The notes beneath the pieces are model-generated. The model searched no databases. It saw only the letters and a list, made by a program, of their open reading frames with translations, and was not told where the DNA came from. DNA of 64,000 bases from an uncultured Oscillospiraceae bacterium. GTDB lineage: Bacteria; Bacillota; Clostridia; Oscillospirales; Oscillospiraceae. The stretch lies in assembly GCA_902497145.1 (NCBI GenBank), contig CABVDR010000003.1:1-64000 (forward strand), in the 5' to 3' direction. This document shows, in pieces, positions 54,976 through 62,025 of the stretch (its first letter is position 1; every line of letters begins with the position of its first letter). Made by a program: the position numbers and the translations under genes.

Positions 54976-54993
54976 ATTTCAATCGCCTGAAAT
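54976..54993. promoter_or_regulatory. Candidate LysR operator upstream of the RraA-like gene
   Basis: Perfect inverted repeat ATTTCA-N6-TGAAAT in the 118-base divergent region, 28 bases before the RraA-like start. No convincing -35/-10 pair is visible, as is common for LysR-activated promoters. Confidence 0.5.
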
Positions 54994-55020
54994 CATTGGA
55001 TCGAAAGAAGGATATTTATC

Positions 55021-55701
55021 ATGGCAGTTGGATGCAGAATCAAGAAAAATATTGTCCGTCCCGACCGCAGCCTGGTGGAGGCCTTCCGGGGTATTCCCGT
55101 GGCCAACATTGACGACTGCATGAATCGTCTCTCCGCCGTCCAGGCTGAGCTGTGCCCCATGAACTCCTCTCCCCTGCTGGGCACCGCTTTCACCGTGAAG
55201 TGCCCCGCCGGCGACAACCTCATGTTCCACAAGGCCCTGGATCTGGCCCAGCCCGGCGACGTGCTGGTTATCGCGGCCGGCGGCAGCATGAGCCGCGCCC
55301 TGTGCGGTGAGATCATGGCCACCTATGCCCGCAGCCGCGGCATCGCCGGCTTCATCATCGACGGCTGTGTCCGTGACCGGGACGAGCTGGCTCAGTTTAC
55401 CGACTTCCCTGTCTATGCCAAGGGCGTTATCCCCAACGGCCCCTATAAGAACGGCCCCGGCGAAATCAACTTCCCCGTCAGCGTGGGCGGCCAGGTCATC
55501 TGCCCGGGCGACATCCTGGTAGGCGACGGTGACAGCATCCTGGTGATCAAGCCTGAGGACGCCGAGGAGCTGGCCAAGGCCGCCAAGGCTGTTAAGGTGA
55601 AGGAGGAGGGCCAGCTGGAGGGCATCAAGACCGGCAAGGGCTTCCCCCGTCCCTTCGTAGACCAGATCCTGGAGCAGATCGGCGTGGAGTACGTCGACTG
55701 A
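55021..55701 (+). CDS. RraA-like protein (HMG/CHA aldolase-type fold)
   Basis: 226 residues. RraA family: PVANIDDCMNRL near the N-terminus, GTAFTVKCPAGDNLMFHKAL, PGDVLVIAAGGSMSRALCGEIM and the metal-site motif GIAGFIIDGCVRDRDEL. Family members include class II 4-hydroxy-4-methyl-2-oxoglutarate aldolases, oxaloacetate decarboxylases and the RNase E inhibitor RraA. As Firmicutes usually lack classic RNase E, a metal-dependent aldolase or decarboxylase on a small oxo acid is more likely. It is controlled by the divergent LysR. Confidence 0.85.
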   Translation: MAVGCRIKKNIVRPDRSLVEAFRGIPVANIDDCMNRLSAVQAELCPMNSSPLLGTAFTVKCPAGDNLMFHKALDLAQPGDVLVIAAGGSMSRALCGEIMATYARSRGIAGFIIDGCVRDRDELAQFTDFPVYAKGVIPNGPYKNGPGEINFPVSVGGQVICPGDILVGDGDSILVIKPEDAEELAKAAKAVKVKEEGQLEGIKTGKGFPRPFVDQILEQIGVEYVD

Positions 55702-55726
55702 TTCTTTCCCCACCATGAAACCCCCG

Positions 55727-55770
55727 GCAGAGCGGGGCCGACTGTTGTCGGCCCCGCTCTGCGTTTTGTT
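55727..55770 (+). terminator. Terminator of the RraA-like gene
   Basis: 16-bp perfect stem (55727-55742 with 55747-55762), four-base loop, then GTTTTGTTT. Confidence 0.93.
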
Positions 55771-55778
55771 TCATCAAT

Positions 55779-55815
55779 AAGCTGGGCCCCGGAAGTTACT
55801 TCCGGGGCCCAGCTT
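55779..55815 (-). terminator. Terminator of the AEC transporter gene
   Basis: 18-bp stem (55779-55796 with 55798-55815) with an almost closed loop. On the minus strand it ends in a short T-containing tail, 21 bases after the transporter stop. Confidence 0.8.
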
Positions 55816-55835
55816 GTTTGTATGATTGCGTGTGG

Positions 55836-56849
55836 TTAAAGGATCCCGACAGACCGCAGCAGCAAGATCCATAGGAACAAGGTGAACATACTCAATGCGG
55901 AGGTCCACACCACATATTGGCGGGCCAGCTCAGCGTCGCCGCCCATTTCCTCGGTCATTACTGCGCTGGCAACCGCCACCGGGGAGCCGAATAGCCCTAC
56001 CAGGGCGCTGGCCACAGCGGGAGTTAAGGTGAGCAGGCCCCAAGATTGGGCCAGGAAAGCCATTCCAAAACCGGCCAGAGGAGCAAGAACCAGCCGCTGC
56101 AGTACGCCGCAGAAAACCTCTTTTTTCATGCTGCTGACCCTTCGCAGGTCCACCTGTGCGCCCAGCAGAATCAGAATCAAAGGAGAGGCCATGGAGGCTA
56201 AGCTGTCAATGGCGGAGTAGAGAAACGGCAGAGAACCGGATAGGGTAAAGATAGGCTGCCCACTTGCATCCAGGGGCATCAGCCCCCGAAGGATCAGGCA
56301 AGTCAAGCCGCCCACCTGCCCTAAAATCATAGGGTTGGTCATAATTTGGCGCAGTACCAACCAGGGGCTGATCTTTTGACCCGGGCGGTTGGAGTAAGTA
56401 TTCAGACACAAAACCGCAGTGATGTTGAAGTAGATGATGGCAGGGGCCTGCATGCTGGCTGCCGCCGCTGCCCCGGCTTCTCCGCCCAAAGCGGAGGCGA
56501 GCGTAATTCCAATCACAGCGAAATTGCTGCGGAAGCTGTTTTGGATGATGACGCCCCGGCGGTCTCTGTGGGAGGTAAGAACCTGGGCCTCAATCCAGCC
56601 GATGGCGGTGAGAATCATGGAACTGGCCACCACAAAGACAAGAACCGGCAGCTGAATGGACCGGAGCGAGGGCAGGGTATAGATGCTGCGGAACATCATG
56701 GCGGAGATTCCGAAGCGGAAGGTAAAGGAGTTCATCTTTTTCAGCAGCAGGGAGTCAAAAAGGCCGATTCTGGCCAGATAAAACCCCAGCAGCATGAGAA
56801 GAAGCATGGGCACAATGGCCTGTGCCGCAAAAGAAAAAGTATCCAGCAT
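55836..56849 (-). CDS. AEC-family (auxin efflux carrier-type) transporter
   Basis: 337 residues with ten predicted membrane helices in the two-by-five AEC arrangement: AQAIVPMLLLMLLGFYLARIG, NSFRSNFAVIGITLASALGG, PLILILLGAQVDL and GLFGSPVAVASAVMTEEMGGD. Bacterial AEC members move malate, malonate, lactate or similar acids. AGGAGG precedes the ATG. The gene has its own sigma-54 promoter (57026-57043) and is the probable transport arm of the larA/suyAB-like unit upstream. Confidence 0.87.
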   Translation of the reverse strand: MLDTFSFAAQAIVPMLLLMLLGFYLARIGLFDSLLLKKMNSFTFRFGISAMMFRSIYTLPSLRSIQLPVLVFVVASSMILTAIGWIEAQVLTSHRDRRGVIIQNSFRSNFAVIGITLASALGGEAGAAAAASMQAPAIIYFNITAVLCLNTYSNRPGQKISPWLVLRQIMTNPMILGQVGGLTCLILRGLMPLDASGQPIFTLSGSLPFLYSAIDSLASMASPLILILLGAQVDLRRVSSMKKEVFCGVLQRLVLAPLAGFGMAFLAQSWGLLTLTPAVASALVGLFGSPVAVASAVMTEEMGGDAELARQYVVWTSALSMFTLFLWILLLRSVGIL

Positions 56850-56872
56850 AAAGGCCTCCTTTGAAATGCAGA

Positions 56873-56913
56873 AAGGGCTGTGCGGCAGATCAAAAACCAG
56901 CCGTACAGCCCTT
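56873..56913 (-). other. Hairpin in the AEC transporter leader
   Basis: 14-bp stem with one mismatch (56873-56886 with 56900-56913) immediately upstream of the ribosome-binding site, without a T-run. It could affect translation or mRNA stability. Confidence 0.55.
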
Positions 56914-56977
56914 GGTGCATGTGGGCGAACAGGGCAGCAGCGTCTGCAAAGGGGCTCTGGAGTCCAGGGACTTGCAA

Positions 56978-56994
56978 ACGAAATCTGATTTCGT
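56978..56994. promoter_or_regulatory. Perfect palindrome downstream of the sigma-54 promoter
   Basis: ACGAAATC-T-GATTTCGT, 8-1-8. It falls about 20-40 bases into the predicted AEC transcript, where bound repressor (for example the neighbouring GntR protein) would block elongation; as RNA it would form a hairpin. Confidence 0.5.
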
Positions 56995-57025
56995 GTACAT
57001 CAGCCGGTTTTCTGACATAAAGATC

Positions 57026-57043
57026 ATGCAACCCCTATGCCAA
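57026..57043 (-). promoter_or_regulatory. Sigma-54 (-24/-12) promoter of the AEC transporter gene
   Basis: Minus strand TTGGCATAGGGGTTGCAT: GG at -24, exactly ten bases, GC at -12, and both flanking consensus blocks (TTGGCA and TTGCAT) intact. The start would be near 57016, giving a leader of about 165 bases. A sigma-54 activator is encoded at 62026-63438. An overlapping sigma-70 reading (TTGGCA, 18 bases, TATGTC) is possible but weaker. Confidence 0.75.
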
Positions 57044-57140
57044 CTTTTTAGGGAAAAGGTGAGATCCAAAAAACGTTGGATGCTTAGCTCACAGAGGCGT
57101 TTGAGCAAAGAGACAGGAAGAAAATGGGCAGCGCAGAATG

Positions 57141-57184
57141 GTGCAGATGTGCAAAAGGGTGCAAGATTTCGCCCGCTTTGTGCA
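57141..57184 (-). promoter_or_regulatory. Candidate upstream activator sites (phased TGCAC repeats)
   Basis: Four copies of TGCAC (minus strand; GTGCA on plus starting at 57141, 57149, 57159 and 57180). The last three are 10 and 21 bases apart, i.e. on the same helix face, about 100-155 bases upstream of the sigma-54 promoter, the usual position for activator binding. Confidence 0.5.
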
Positions 57185-57196
57185 TACATCCGGATT

Positions 57197-57859
57197 TTAG
57201 ACCGCGCCCTCCTGCGCCAGCTGTTCCTTAATGCACTGGCAGGCCAGGGACAGATGGCGGGTGTTGATCTCCACCGCTTTTTCTACCTCCCCGGTAGCCA
57301 GTGCGGTAATCAGGTCCCGGTGCTCCAGCATGGAATCATGGAAGCGGTTGTGGCTGGAGAGGGAGCGGATGCGGAACTGTTGGTTCATGGAACGTACCCG
57401 ATAGTACAGGTCATCCACCAAGCTGTTGCCCCCCAGCCGGATAATCAGTTTGTGCAGGTCATCGTCATCCGACACATACCCATCCAAGTCCTGCCGGCGG
57501 TAGTTTTCTTCCAGAGAGTGGAGAATGGTTAACAGCTGCGCACGCTGCCCGTCCGACATATACTGGGGGGAGCGGCGGATGGAGTAGCTTTCCAGCATCA
57601 GGCGCACATCAAAAATTTCATCGATGTCCTGTACGGTAAATTTTTTCACATAGACCCCCTTATTGGGGATCTCAATGACAAGTCCGTCGGAGACCAGCTG
57701 CTTGAGGGCTTCCCGGACAGGGCTGCGGCTGACGTGGAGGCGATTGGCCAATTCCACCTCCTGAAGACGTTGACCTGGGGTATATTCTCCCCGCCAGAGG
57801 GAGTTGCGGATGATTTTGTAAATTTGGTTTCGTATGGTCTGGACAGGCTGGTCAGCCAT
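57197..57859 (-). CDS. GntR-family regulator with FCD domain
   Basis: 220 residues from the ATG at 57859 (GGGAGG 8 bases upstream); the GTG at 57868 sits against that site. Winged helix (QVIYKIIRNSL-type N-terminus, QEVELANRLHVSRSPVREALKQL), then an all-helical FCD domain (about 80-215) with the metal-ligand pattern DLHKLI and later His residues (SSHNRFHDSMLEHRDL, NTRHL). FCD proteins sense small organic acids. A TGTATACA palindrome at the larA promoter (61901-61910) is a plausible target. Located after the CuyA-like gene in the same direction. Confidence 0.88.
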   Translation of the reverse strand: MADQPVQTIRNQIYKIIRNSLWRGEYTPGQRLQEVELANRLHVSRSPVREALKQLVSDGLVIEIPNKGVYVKKFTVQDIDEIFDVRLMLESYSIRRSPQYMSDGQRAQLLTILHSLEENYRRQDLDGYVSDDDDLHKLIIRLGGNSLVDDLYYRVRSMNQQFRIRSLSSHNRFHDSMLEHRDLITALATGEVEKAVEINTRHLSLACQCIKEQLAQEGAV

Positions 57860-57888
57860 ATCGAACACCTCCCTATCTCCTATTTAAT

Positions 57889-57928
57889 ACGGCTGGAAGG
57901 CAGAACATGCGCTCTGTCTTCCAGCCGT
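57889..57928 (-). other. Intercistronic hairpin between the CuyA-like and GntR genes
   Basis: 16-bp stem with one G-T pair (57889-57904 with 57913-57928), eight-base loop, no T-run. It may separate enzyme from regulator expression by processing or partial termination. Confidence 0.65.
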
Positions 57929-57958
57929 GATTTCTCTCTCAGGCGGGGTGGCCGAAGC

Positions 57959-59020
57959 TTATGGTAGGTCGGCCAGATCGCCTACGATCTCCGCCTCGCT
58001 GAACAGGGCGGTGGCTCCGCCGGTGTGTAGGTAGACCACCGTGCTGCCCTTGGGAACGCGCCCGTCCCGGATGTATTCCATCAAACCGTGGAAGCCCTTG
58101 CCGGAGTAGACAGGGTCCGTAAACAGTCCCTCGCTGCGGGCCAGATAACGGATGTCTTCGTTGGCGGCAGGGCTGGGGACCTCATAACCCGGGGCAAAGT
58201 AGTTGGGATCACAGATAAACTGGCTGGGATCTGTGCGCTCGGAGGCACCGATGTGGGCCAGCGCACCGTTGGCCAGTTCGGTCACGTGCTTGGGATAGCC
58301 GTCCGGGTCTTTGGGGCTGACCTGGATACCCACAATCTGAATGGGGCTGCCTAAAAGAGCCTTACCGGCGGAAAGACCGGCCAGAGTGCCGCCGGTCCCG
58401 GTGCTGGTGAAGAGAAAGTCGGCCTGGATATTCCGCTCCTGAAGCTGAGCGGTCAGCTCCACAAAGGAGTCCACGTATCCCGTCACACCCACAGGGGTGG
58501 AGCCGCCGGAGGGCATTTCATAGACCTTGTGTCCCTCCTTCTCCAACTGAGCGATGCGCTCATCCACCTGGCTGCGGCAGCGCACAAAGGTGTCGGCCAT
58601 CAGCTCGCCAGGCAGGGTGGGCAAAATGTGCAGCTCAGCGCCCAGAATGGTGTCCAGCAGCAGGTTGGCCCGTACATCCTCTTTCTTGGGTTCCACCAGA
58701 GCAGCAAGAAACAGAATGGGATTCATGCCGCATTTCCGGGCGGCGGTTGCGGTCTCCATGGCGTGGTTGGACTGGGTAGCGCCGAAGGTAATCACGGTGT
58801 CACAGCCCTTGGCCCGGGCGTCGCCCAGCAGATACTCCAGCTTGCGGATCTTATTGCCGCCGAACAGGGTCATGCCGGAGAAGTCCTCCCGCTTGATCCA
58901 TACATTGACTCCGGTATCCCGGCTGACCTTTTCCAGCTTATGGAGCGGGGTGGGGAAAAAGCCCAGATGGACACGCAGCTGAGGCTGAAGCAGGGCGCGG
59001 GCCTCCTGAATGGTTTTCAT
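57959..59020 (-). CDS. CuyA/D-cysteine desulfhydrase-type PLP enzyme
   Basis: 353 residues, fold type II PLP family of D-cysteine desulfhydrase, ACC deaminase and L-cysteate sulfo-lyase. The PLP lysine is K57 in LFGGNKIRKLEYLL; other motifs are TFGATQSNHAMETATAARKCGM, the phosphate cradle STGTGGTLAGLSAG, and VYSGKGFHGLMEYI. The segment after QSNH, usually QSNxxR in this family, has Met instead of Arg, so the substrate may differ from characterised members. Next to SuyAB-like genes, L-cysteate sulfo-lyase (cysteate to pyruvate, sulfite, ammonia) is the favoured guess. AAGGAGG precedes the ATG. Confidence 0.75.
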   Translation of the reverse strand: MKTIQEARALLQPQLRVHLGFFPTPLHKLEKVSRDTGVNVWIKREDFSGMTLFGGNKIRKLEYLLGDARAKGCDTVITFGATQSNHAMETATAARKCGMNPILFLAALVEPKKEDVRANLLLDTILGAELHILPTLPGELMADTFVRCRSQVDERIAQLEKEGHKVYEMPSGGSTPVGVTGYVDSFVELTAQLQERNIQADFLFTSTGTGGTLAGLSAGKALLGSPIQIVGIQVSPKDPDGYPKHVTELANGALAHIGASERTDPSQFICDPNYFAPGYEVPSPAANEDIRYLARSEGLFTDPVYSGKGFHGLMEYIRDGRVPKGSTVVYLHTGGATALFSEAEIVGDLADLP

Positions 59021-59083
59021 AGAAATTCCTCCTTCATCTTATAATATTCGCTCTCTGCCGTCAAGGGCGGACGGGCGGTAGAA

Positions 59084-60262
59084 TCAAATGACCGGCCCCA
59101 GGCAGAAGATGTCCATGGAGCCAAAGTAGGAGAGGGCTTCATTCTTGGTCATTGCACCGGAGAGCACGCTCAGCAGCTGGGCAAACGCCTCTTCGCCTAC
59201 CTCTTCAATGGTTTTCTCCCCGGTGATGATGCGCCCGGCGTTCAGATCCATGTCGTAGCTCATACGGGCATAGGTGTTGGGATTTCCGCAGATCTTGATC
59301 ACCGGCATGGTTGGGAACCCCTGGGGCGCGCCCCGGCCGGTGGAAAACAGCATGCACTGGGCGCCGGTGGCGGCCATCCCGGTGAGAATCTCAGGCTCCC
59401 GCCCGGGAGAATCCTTGATCCACAGTCCCTTGCAGCCGTATGCGGACTCAGGATATTCCAAAACGCCTTGAATGGGACGGTGGCCGGATTTCATAATCGC
59501 CCCTAAGCTCTTCTCCTCAATAGAGGACAGCCCGCCTGCAATATTGCCGGGAGTGGGCTGGCCGCCCCGCATGTCCTCCCCCACCGATTCCGCTCTATGC
59601 TCCATGCGGGTGACGATGTCATAGATTTTCCGGCCCACCGGGCCGTCCGGACCGCCCACCGCCCGATTGGCCAGAATGTCCTCGCCGCCCAAAAATTCGG
59701 TGGTCTCGCCGAAGATCACGGTAGCGCCCAGATCCACCAGCTTATCGGCCACATAGCCCACCACACAGTTGGAGGCCATGCCGGAGGTGGTGTCTGACGC
59801 TCCGCACTTAATGGACATCACTACGTTGGAGACATCCACCGGCTCCCGCTGCAGACCGGAGATCTGGAGGACCAGCTTCTGCGCTGCGTCAATTCCGGCC
59901 TGAATGGCCCGGGAGGTGCCGCCCAGCTCCTGGATGCGGATGATCTCCACCGGCTTGCCGGTGGCCCGGAGTTCCGCCAGCATCCGCTCATGGTCGGTGC
60001 CCTCGCAGCCCAGGCTGACGATCAGGGAGGCGGCAACATTGGGGCTCTTGCCCAGATTAATCAGCGTATCAGTCACCCGGCGCAGATCCAACGGCAGCTG
60101 ACAGCACCCCTGGTGATGAAAGAAGCCAGCCGTCCCCTGCACCTGTCGGCAGATTGCCTGGGCCACATCGTTGGCACAGATAACGCTGGGAATCACCGCC
60201 ACCAGGTTTCTGGCCCCGTATTGGCCGTCCGGCCGCCGGTAGCCCTGAAATACCGTTTGCAC
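59084..60262 (-). CDS. UxaA/SuyB-family lyase, large subunit
   Basis: 392 residues from a GTG at 60262 (AAGGAGGGG upstream). This is the UxaA/GarD C-terminal family as a separate polypeptide: GYRRPDGQYGARNLVAVIPSV, HHQGCCQLPLD, SLGCEGTDHERM, IKCGASDTTSGMASN and FSTGRGAPQGFPTMPVIKI. The conserved His/Cys residues are those proposed for the iron site. Split small+large subunits of these sizes are typical of (2R)-sulfolactate sulfo-lyase SuyAB; sugar-acid dehydratases are usually one chain. It starts right after the small subunit. Family certain, substrate inferred. Confidence 0.8.
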   Translation of the reverse strand: MQTVFQGYRRPDGQYGARNLVAVIPSVICANDVAQAICRQVQGTAGFFHHQGCCQLPLDLRRVTDTLINLGKSPNVAASLIVSLGCEGTDHERMLAELRATGKPVEIIRIQELGGTSRAIQAGIDAAQKLVLQISGLQREPVDVSNVVMSIKCGASDTTSGMASNCVVGYVADKLVDLGATVIFGETTEFLGGEDILANRAVGGPDGPVGRKIYDIVTRMEHRAESVGEDMRGGQPTPGNIAGGLSSIEEKSLGAIMKSGHRPIQGVLEYPESAYGCKGLWIKDSPGREPEILTGMAATGAQCMLFSTGRGAPQGFPTMPVIKICGNPNTYARMSYDMDLNAGRIITGEKTIEEVGEEAFAQLLSVLSGAMTKNEALSYFGSMDIFCLGPVI

Positions 60263-60265
60263 TGC

Positions 60266-60577
60266 TTACCCCTCCTTATTTAAATCTCCGCGGCCCCGCA
60301 GAGCCTCCAGATTGTGGATGTGGACATATTCTCCAGCCTGGATTTCCCGGCTGGCCGCCCCGATCACGTGTCCATATTTGATGATAGAGGTCCCTTTAGG
60401 GATGTTCTCCAAGGCAATTTTGTGGCCGTAGGGGACGTCTCCGATCACAGTCAGGGTCTGGCTGTTTCCGGCAGAATCCCGTACCTCTACTGTGGTGCCA
60501 TCTTTGATGTCGGAGGCAAAAATGGTGGCCACGTTGTCTGTGGAGTCCACTTTCAGCGCCAAGTTTAACGTCTGCAT
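60266..60577 (-). CDS. UxaA/SuyA-family lyase, small subunit (SAF domain)
   Basis: 103 residues from the ATG at 60577; an ATG two codons earlier touches AAAGGAGG. A single SAF domain as at the N-terminus of altronate dehydratase: ALKVDSTDNVATIFASDI, VPYGHKIALENIPKGTSIIKYGHVIGAA and a final HIHNLEALRGRGD. This equals SuyA, the small subunit of sulfolactate sulfo-lyase. Its stop lies three bases from the large-subunit start and its start 13 bases from the larA stop. Confidence 0.82.
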   Translation of the reverse strand: MQTLNLALKVDSTDNVATIFASDIKDGTTVEVRDSAGNSQTLTVIGDVPYGHKIALENIPKGTSIIKYGHVIGAASREIQAGEYVHIHNLEALRGRGDLNKEG

Positions 60578-60590
60578 ATCCATCCTCCTT

Positions 60591-61865
60591 TTATTCCTGC
60601 ACGACCAGCACAGAGACGCCGTCAGGGATGACTACCACCTTGGCGTTCCGGCCCACCTGCTTATAGGCCAGCTCCAGGGCCTCGTCCGGGGTGGCGGCGG
60701 GAATCAGGTTGGCCTGCCGCACAAGCTGGGGATCCAGCTGGGAGACCAAAATTACCTGGTTTCGCCTTAAAATGCGGGCATAGATCTGGGCGCACCACTG
60801 CTCGGAGATAGACTGCTTGGGAGGAATTTTGGACAAGTATCCATCAATTTCCTCCGGCGTGCCCATGGTAATCAGCCGTTCAAAATTTTCTCCGCCCATA
60901 CCGTCCCGGCAGGCACAGCACATGATAATGACGCCCCCTTCCCGGCAGCAGGCCTGGGCGGTGGCCACCGCTTTCGGACTTTGATACAGATTCTGGTCCA
61001 GAGGATAGCCGCCGTTGGAGGTGACGGCAATATCTCCACAGATTGGCTCACACTGGGCCAGGGAGCGGACAAACTGTACCCCCTGTGCGTGTGCCTGCTC
61101 CAGATCGCCGCAGAAGGCGGCAATAATTTTCTTCTCCCCGTTGAGCGCTACATTTAAAATGAACTGGGTGTTGACCTTCCGGGCGGCATACACCATATCC
61201 TCGTGGATGGGATTGCCCTGCAAAACTCCTGCGGCGGCCATGGGACTTGAAATGGCCCGGTAGGAGTGGTTTTCATTGACGGTGGCGGCGTTGCAGCTGC
61301 CGGGAAGGATGCTTTTGCGTCCGCCGGAAAATCCAGCAAAGAAATGGGGCTCAATAAATCCTTCGCATACCAGCAAGTCGCAGTGGACCACCTCTTTGTT
61401 GACCCAGAGCTCAGCGCCGGAGGGCAGCGGGCAAACAAACTCAAAGTCCTCCTGCTCAAACGCTTTGTTGACGACAATCCGCTCCCGGTCCACAATCTGG
61501 TCGCCGAACATCCTGCGCTGTTCCTCCGGGGTGGTGGGGCGGTGGAGTCCGGTAGCAATGAAAATGGTGATCTCTGCGGCGGGATTTCCCCGGCGGATTT
61601 CCTGGAGCAGCAGCGGCAGTGTGATCTTGCTGGGGACCGCGCGGGTGTGGTCGCTGGTGACAATGGTCACTTTCTGCTTACCTTGGGCCAACTGGGACAG
61701 GCGCGGCGTGCCGATGGGGTGCTCCAATGCCCTGCGCACCAGGTCCTGTTCTCCCAAGTCCGGTTGATACGCCTCGGTGCGGGCGGTCAAAATACCGAAC
61801 AGATTTTCCTTTGACACGTGCAGATCCACGCAGGAGGTGTCATAGGGGATAGGGATGCGTTCCAT
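60591..61865 (-). CDS. larA: LarA-family nickel-pincer 2-hydroxyacid racemase
   Basis: 424 residues. All key residues of Lactobacillus plantarum lactate racemase occur at identical numbers: R75 (SDHTRAVP), catalytic H108 (ATGLHRPTTPEE) and H174 (GFIEPHFFAGF), the cofactor lysine K184 (GGRKSILPG) and H200. It should therefore carry the Ni-containing pincer nucleotide and racemise a 2-hydroxy acid. The LarB/C/E cofactor genes are not in this window. Being first in a unit with SuyAB-like lyase genes, its substrate may be a lyase substrate (sulfolactate or another hydroxy acid) rather than lactate. AAGGAGG precedes the ATG. Confidence 0.87.
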   Translation of the reverse strand: MERIPIPYDTSCVDLHVSKENLFGILTARTEAYQPDLGEQDLVRRALEHPIGTPRLSQLAQGKQKVTIVTSDHTRAVPSKITLPLLLQEIRRGNPAAEITIFIATGLHRPTTPEEQRRMFGDQIVDRERIVVNKAFEQEDFEFVCPLPSGAELWVNKEVVHCDLLVCEGFIEPHFFAGFSGGRKSILPGSCNAATVNENHSYRAISSPMAAAGVLQGNPIHEDMVYAARKVNTQFILNVALNGEKKIIAAFCGDLEQAHAQGVQFVRSLAQCEPICGDIAVTSNGGYPLDQNLYQSPKAVATAQACCREGGVIIMCCACRDGMGGENFERLITMGTPEEIDGYLSKIPPKQSISEQWCAQIYARILRRNQVILVSQLDPQLVRQANLIPAATPDEALELAYKQVGRNAKVVVIPDGVSVLVVQE

Positions 61866-61900
61866 ACGGTTCCTCCTTACAAGAAAAGACTAAATGAATG

Positions 61901-61950
61901 ATGTATACATTATACACATATAATATGGCACAGCGCCACGCTCCTGTCAA
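61901..61950 (-). promoter_or_regulatory. larA promoter with GntR-type operator
   Basis: Minus strand: -35 TTGACA (61945-61950), -10 about 61920-61926 (18-19 base spacer). A perfect palindrome ATGTATACAT (61901-61910) falls at the expected transcription start; TGTATACA-type cores are common targets of FCD-type GntR proteins, one of which is encoded at the end of this unit. No -24/-12 promoter was found here. Confidence 0.6.
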
Positions 61951-62025
61951 GAAGGGAGAGGAGGGATTTCGATTCCCCAGGCCAGACGGAGAGGAAAATC
62001 CGGCCTGGGGAAAGGAAGGCGTGTG

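Noticed and set aside
56861..57532. Plus-strand open frame of 223 codons across the AEC-GntR gap and the GntR gene.
   Set aside because: It is antisense to the FCD regulator and covers the sigma-54 promoter; no family features.
57936..57960. GCGGGGTGGCCGAAG resembles the start of a leucine tRNA.
   Set aside because: It overlaps the end of the CuyA-like gene and no cloverleaf (anticodon arm, T-arm) follows.
59038..59064. Internal promoter before the CuyA-like gene (TTGACG with TATAAG on the minus strand).
   Set aside because: The spacer is only 15 bases and the genes are otherwise arranged as a single unit.
61866..62025. Search for a sigma-54 promoter directly upstream of larA.
   Set aside because: No GG-N10-GC with flanking consensus was found; a TTGACA-type promoter is present instead.
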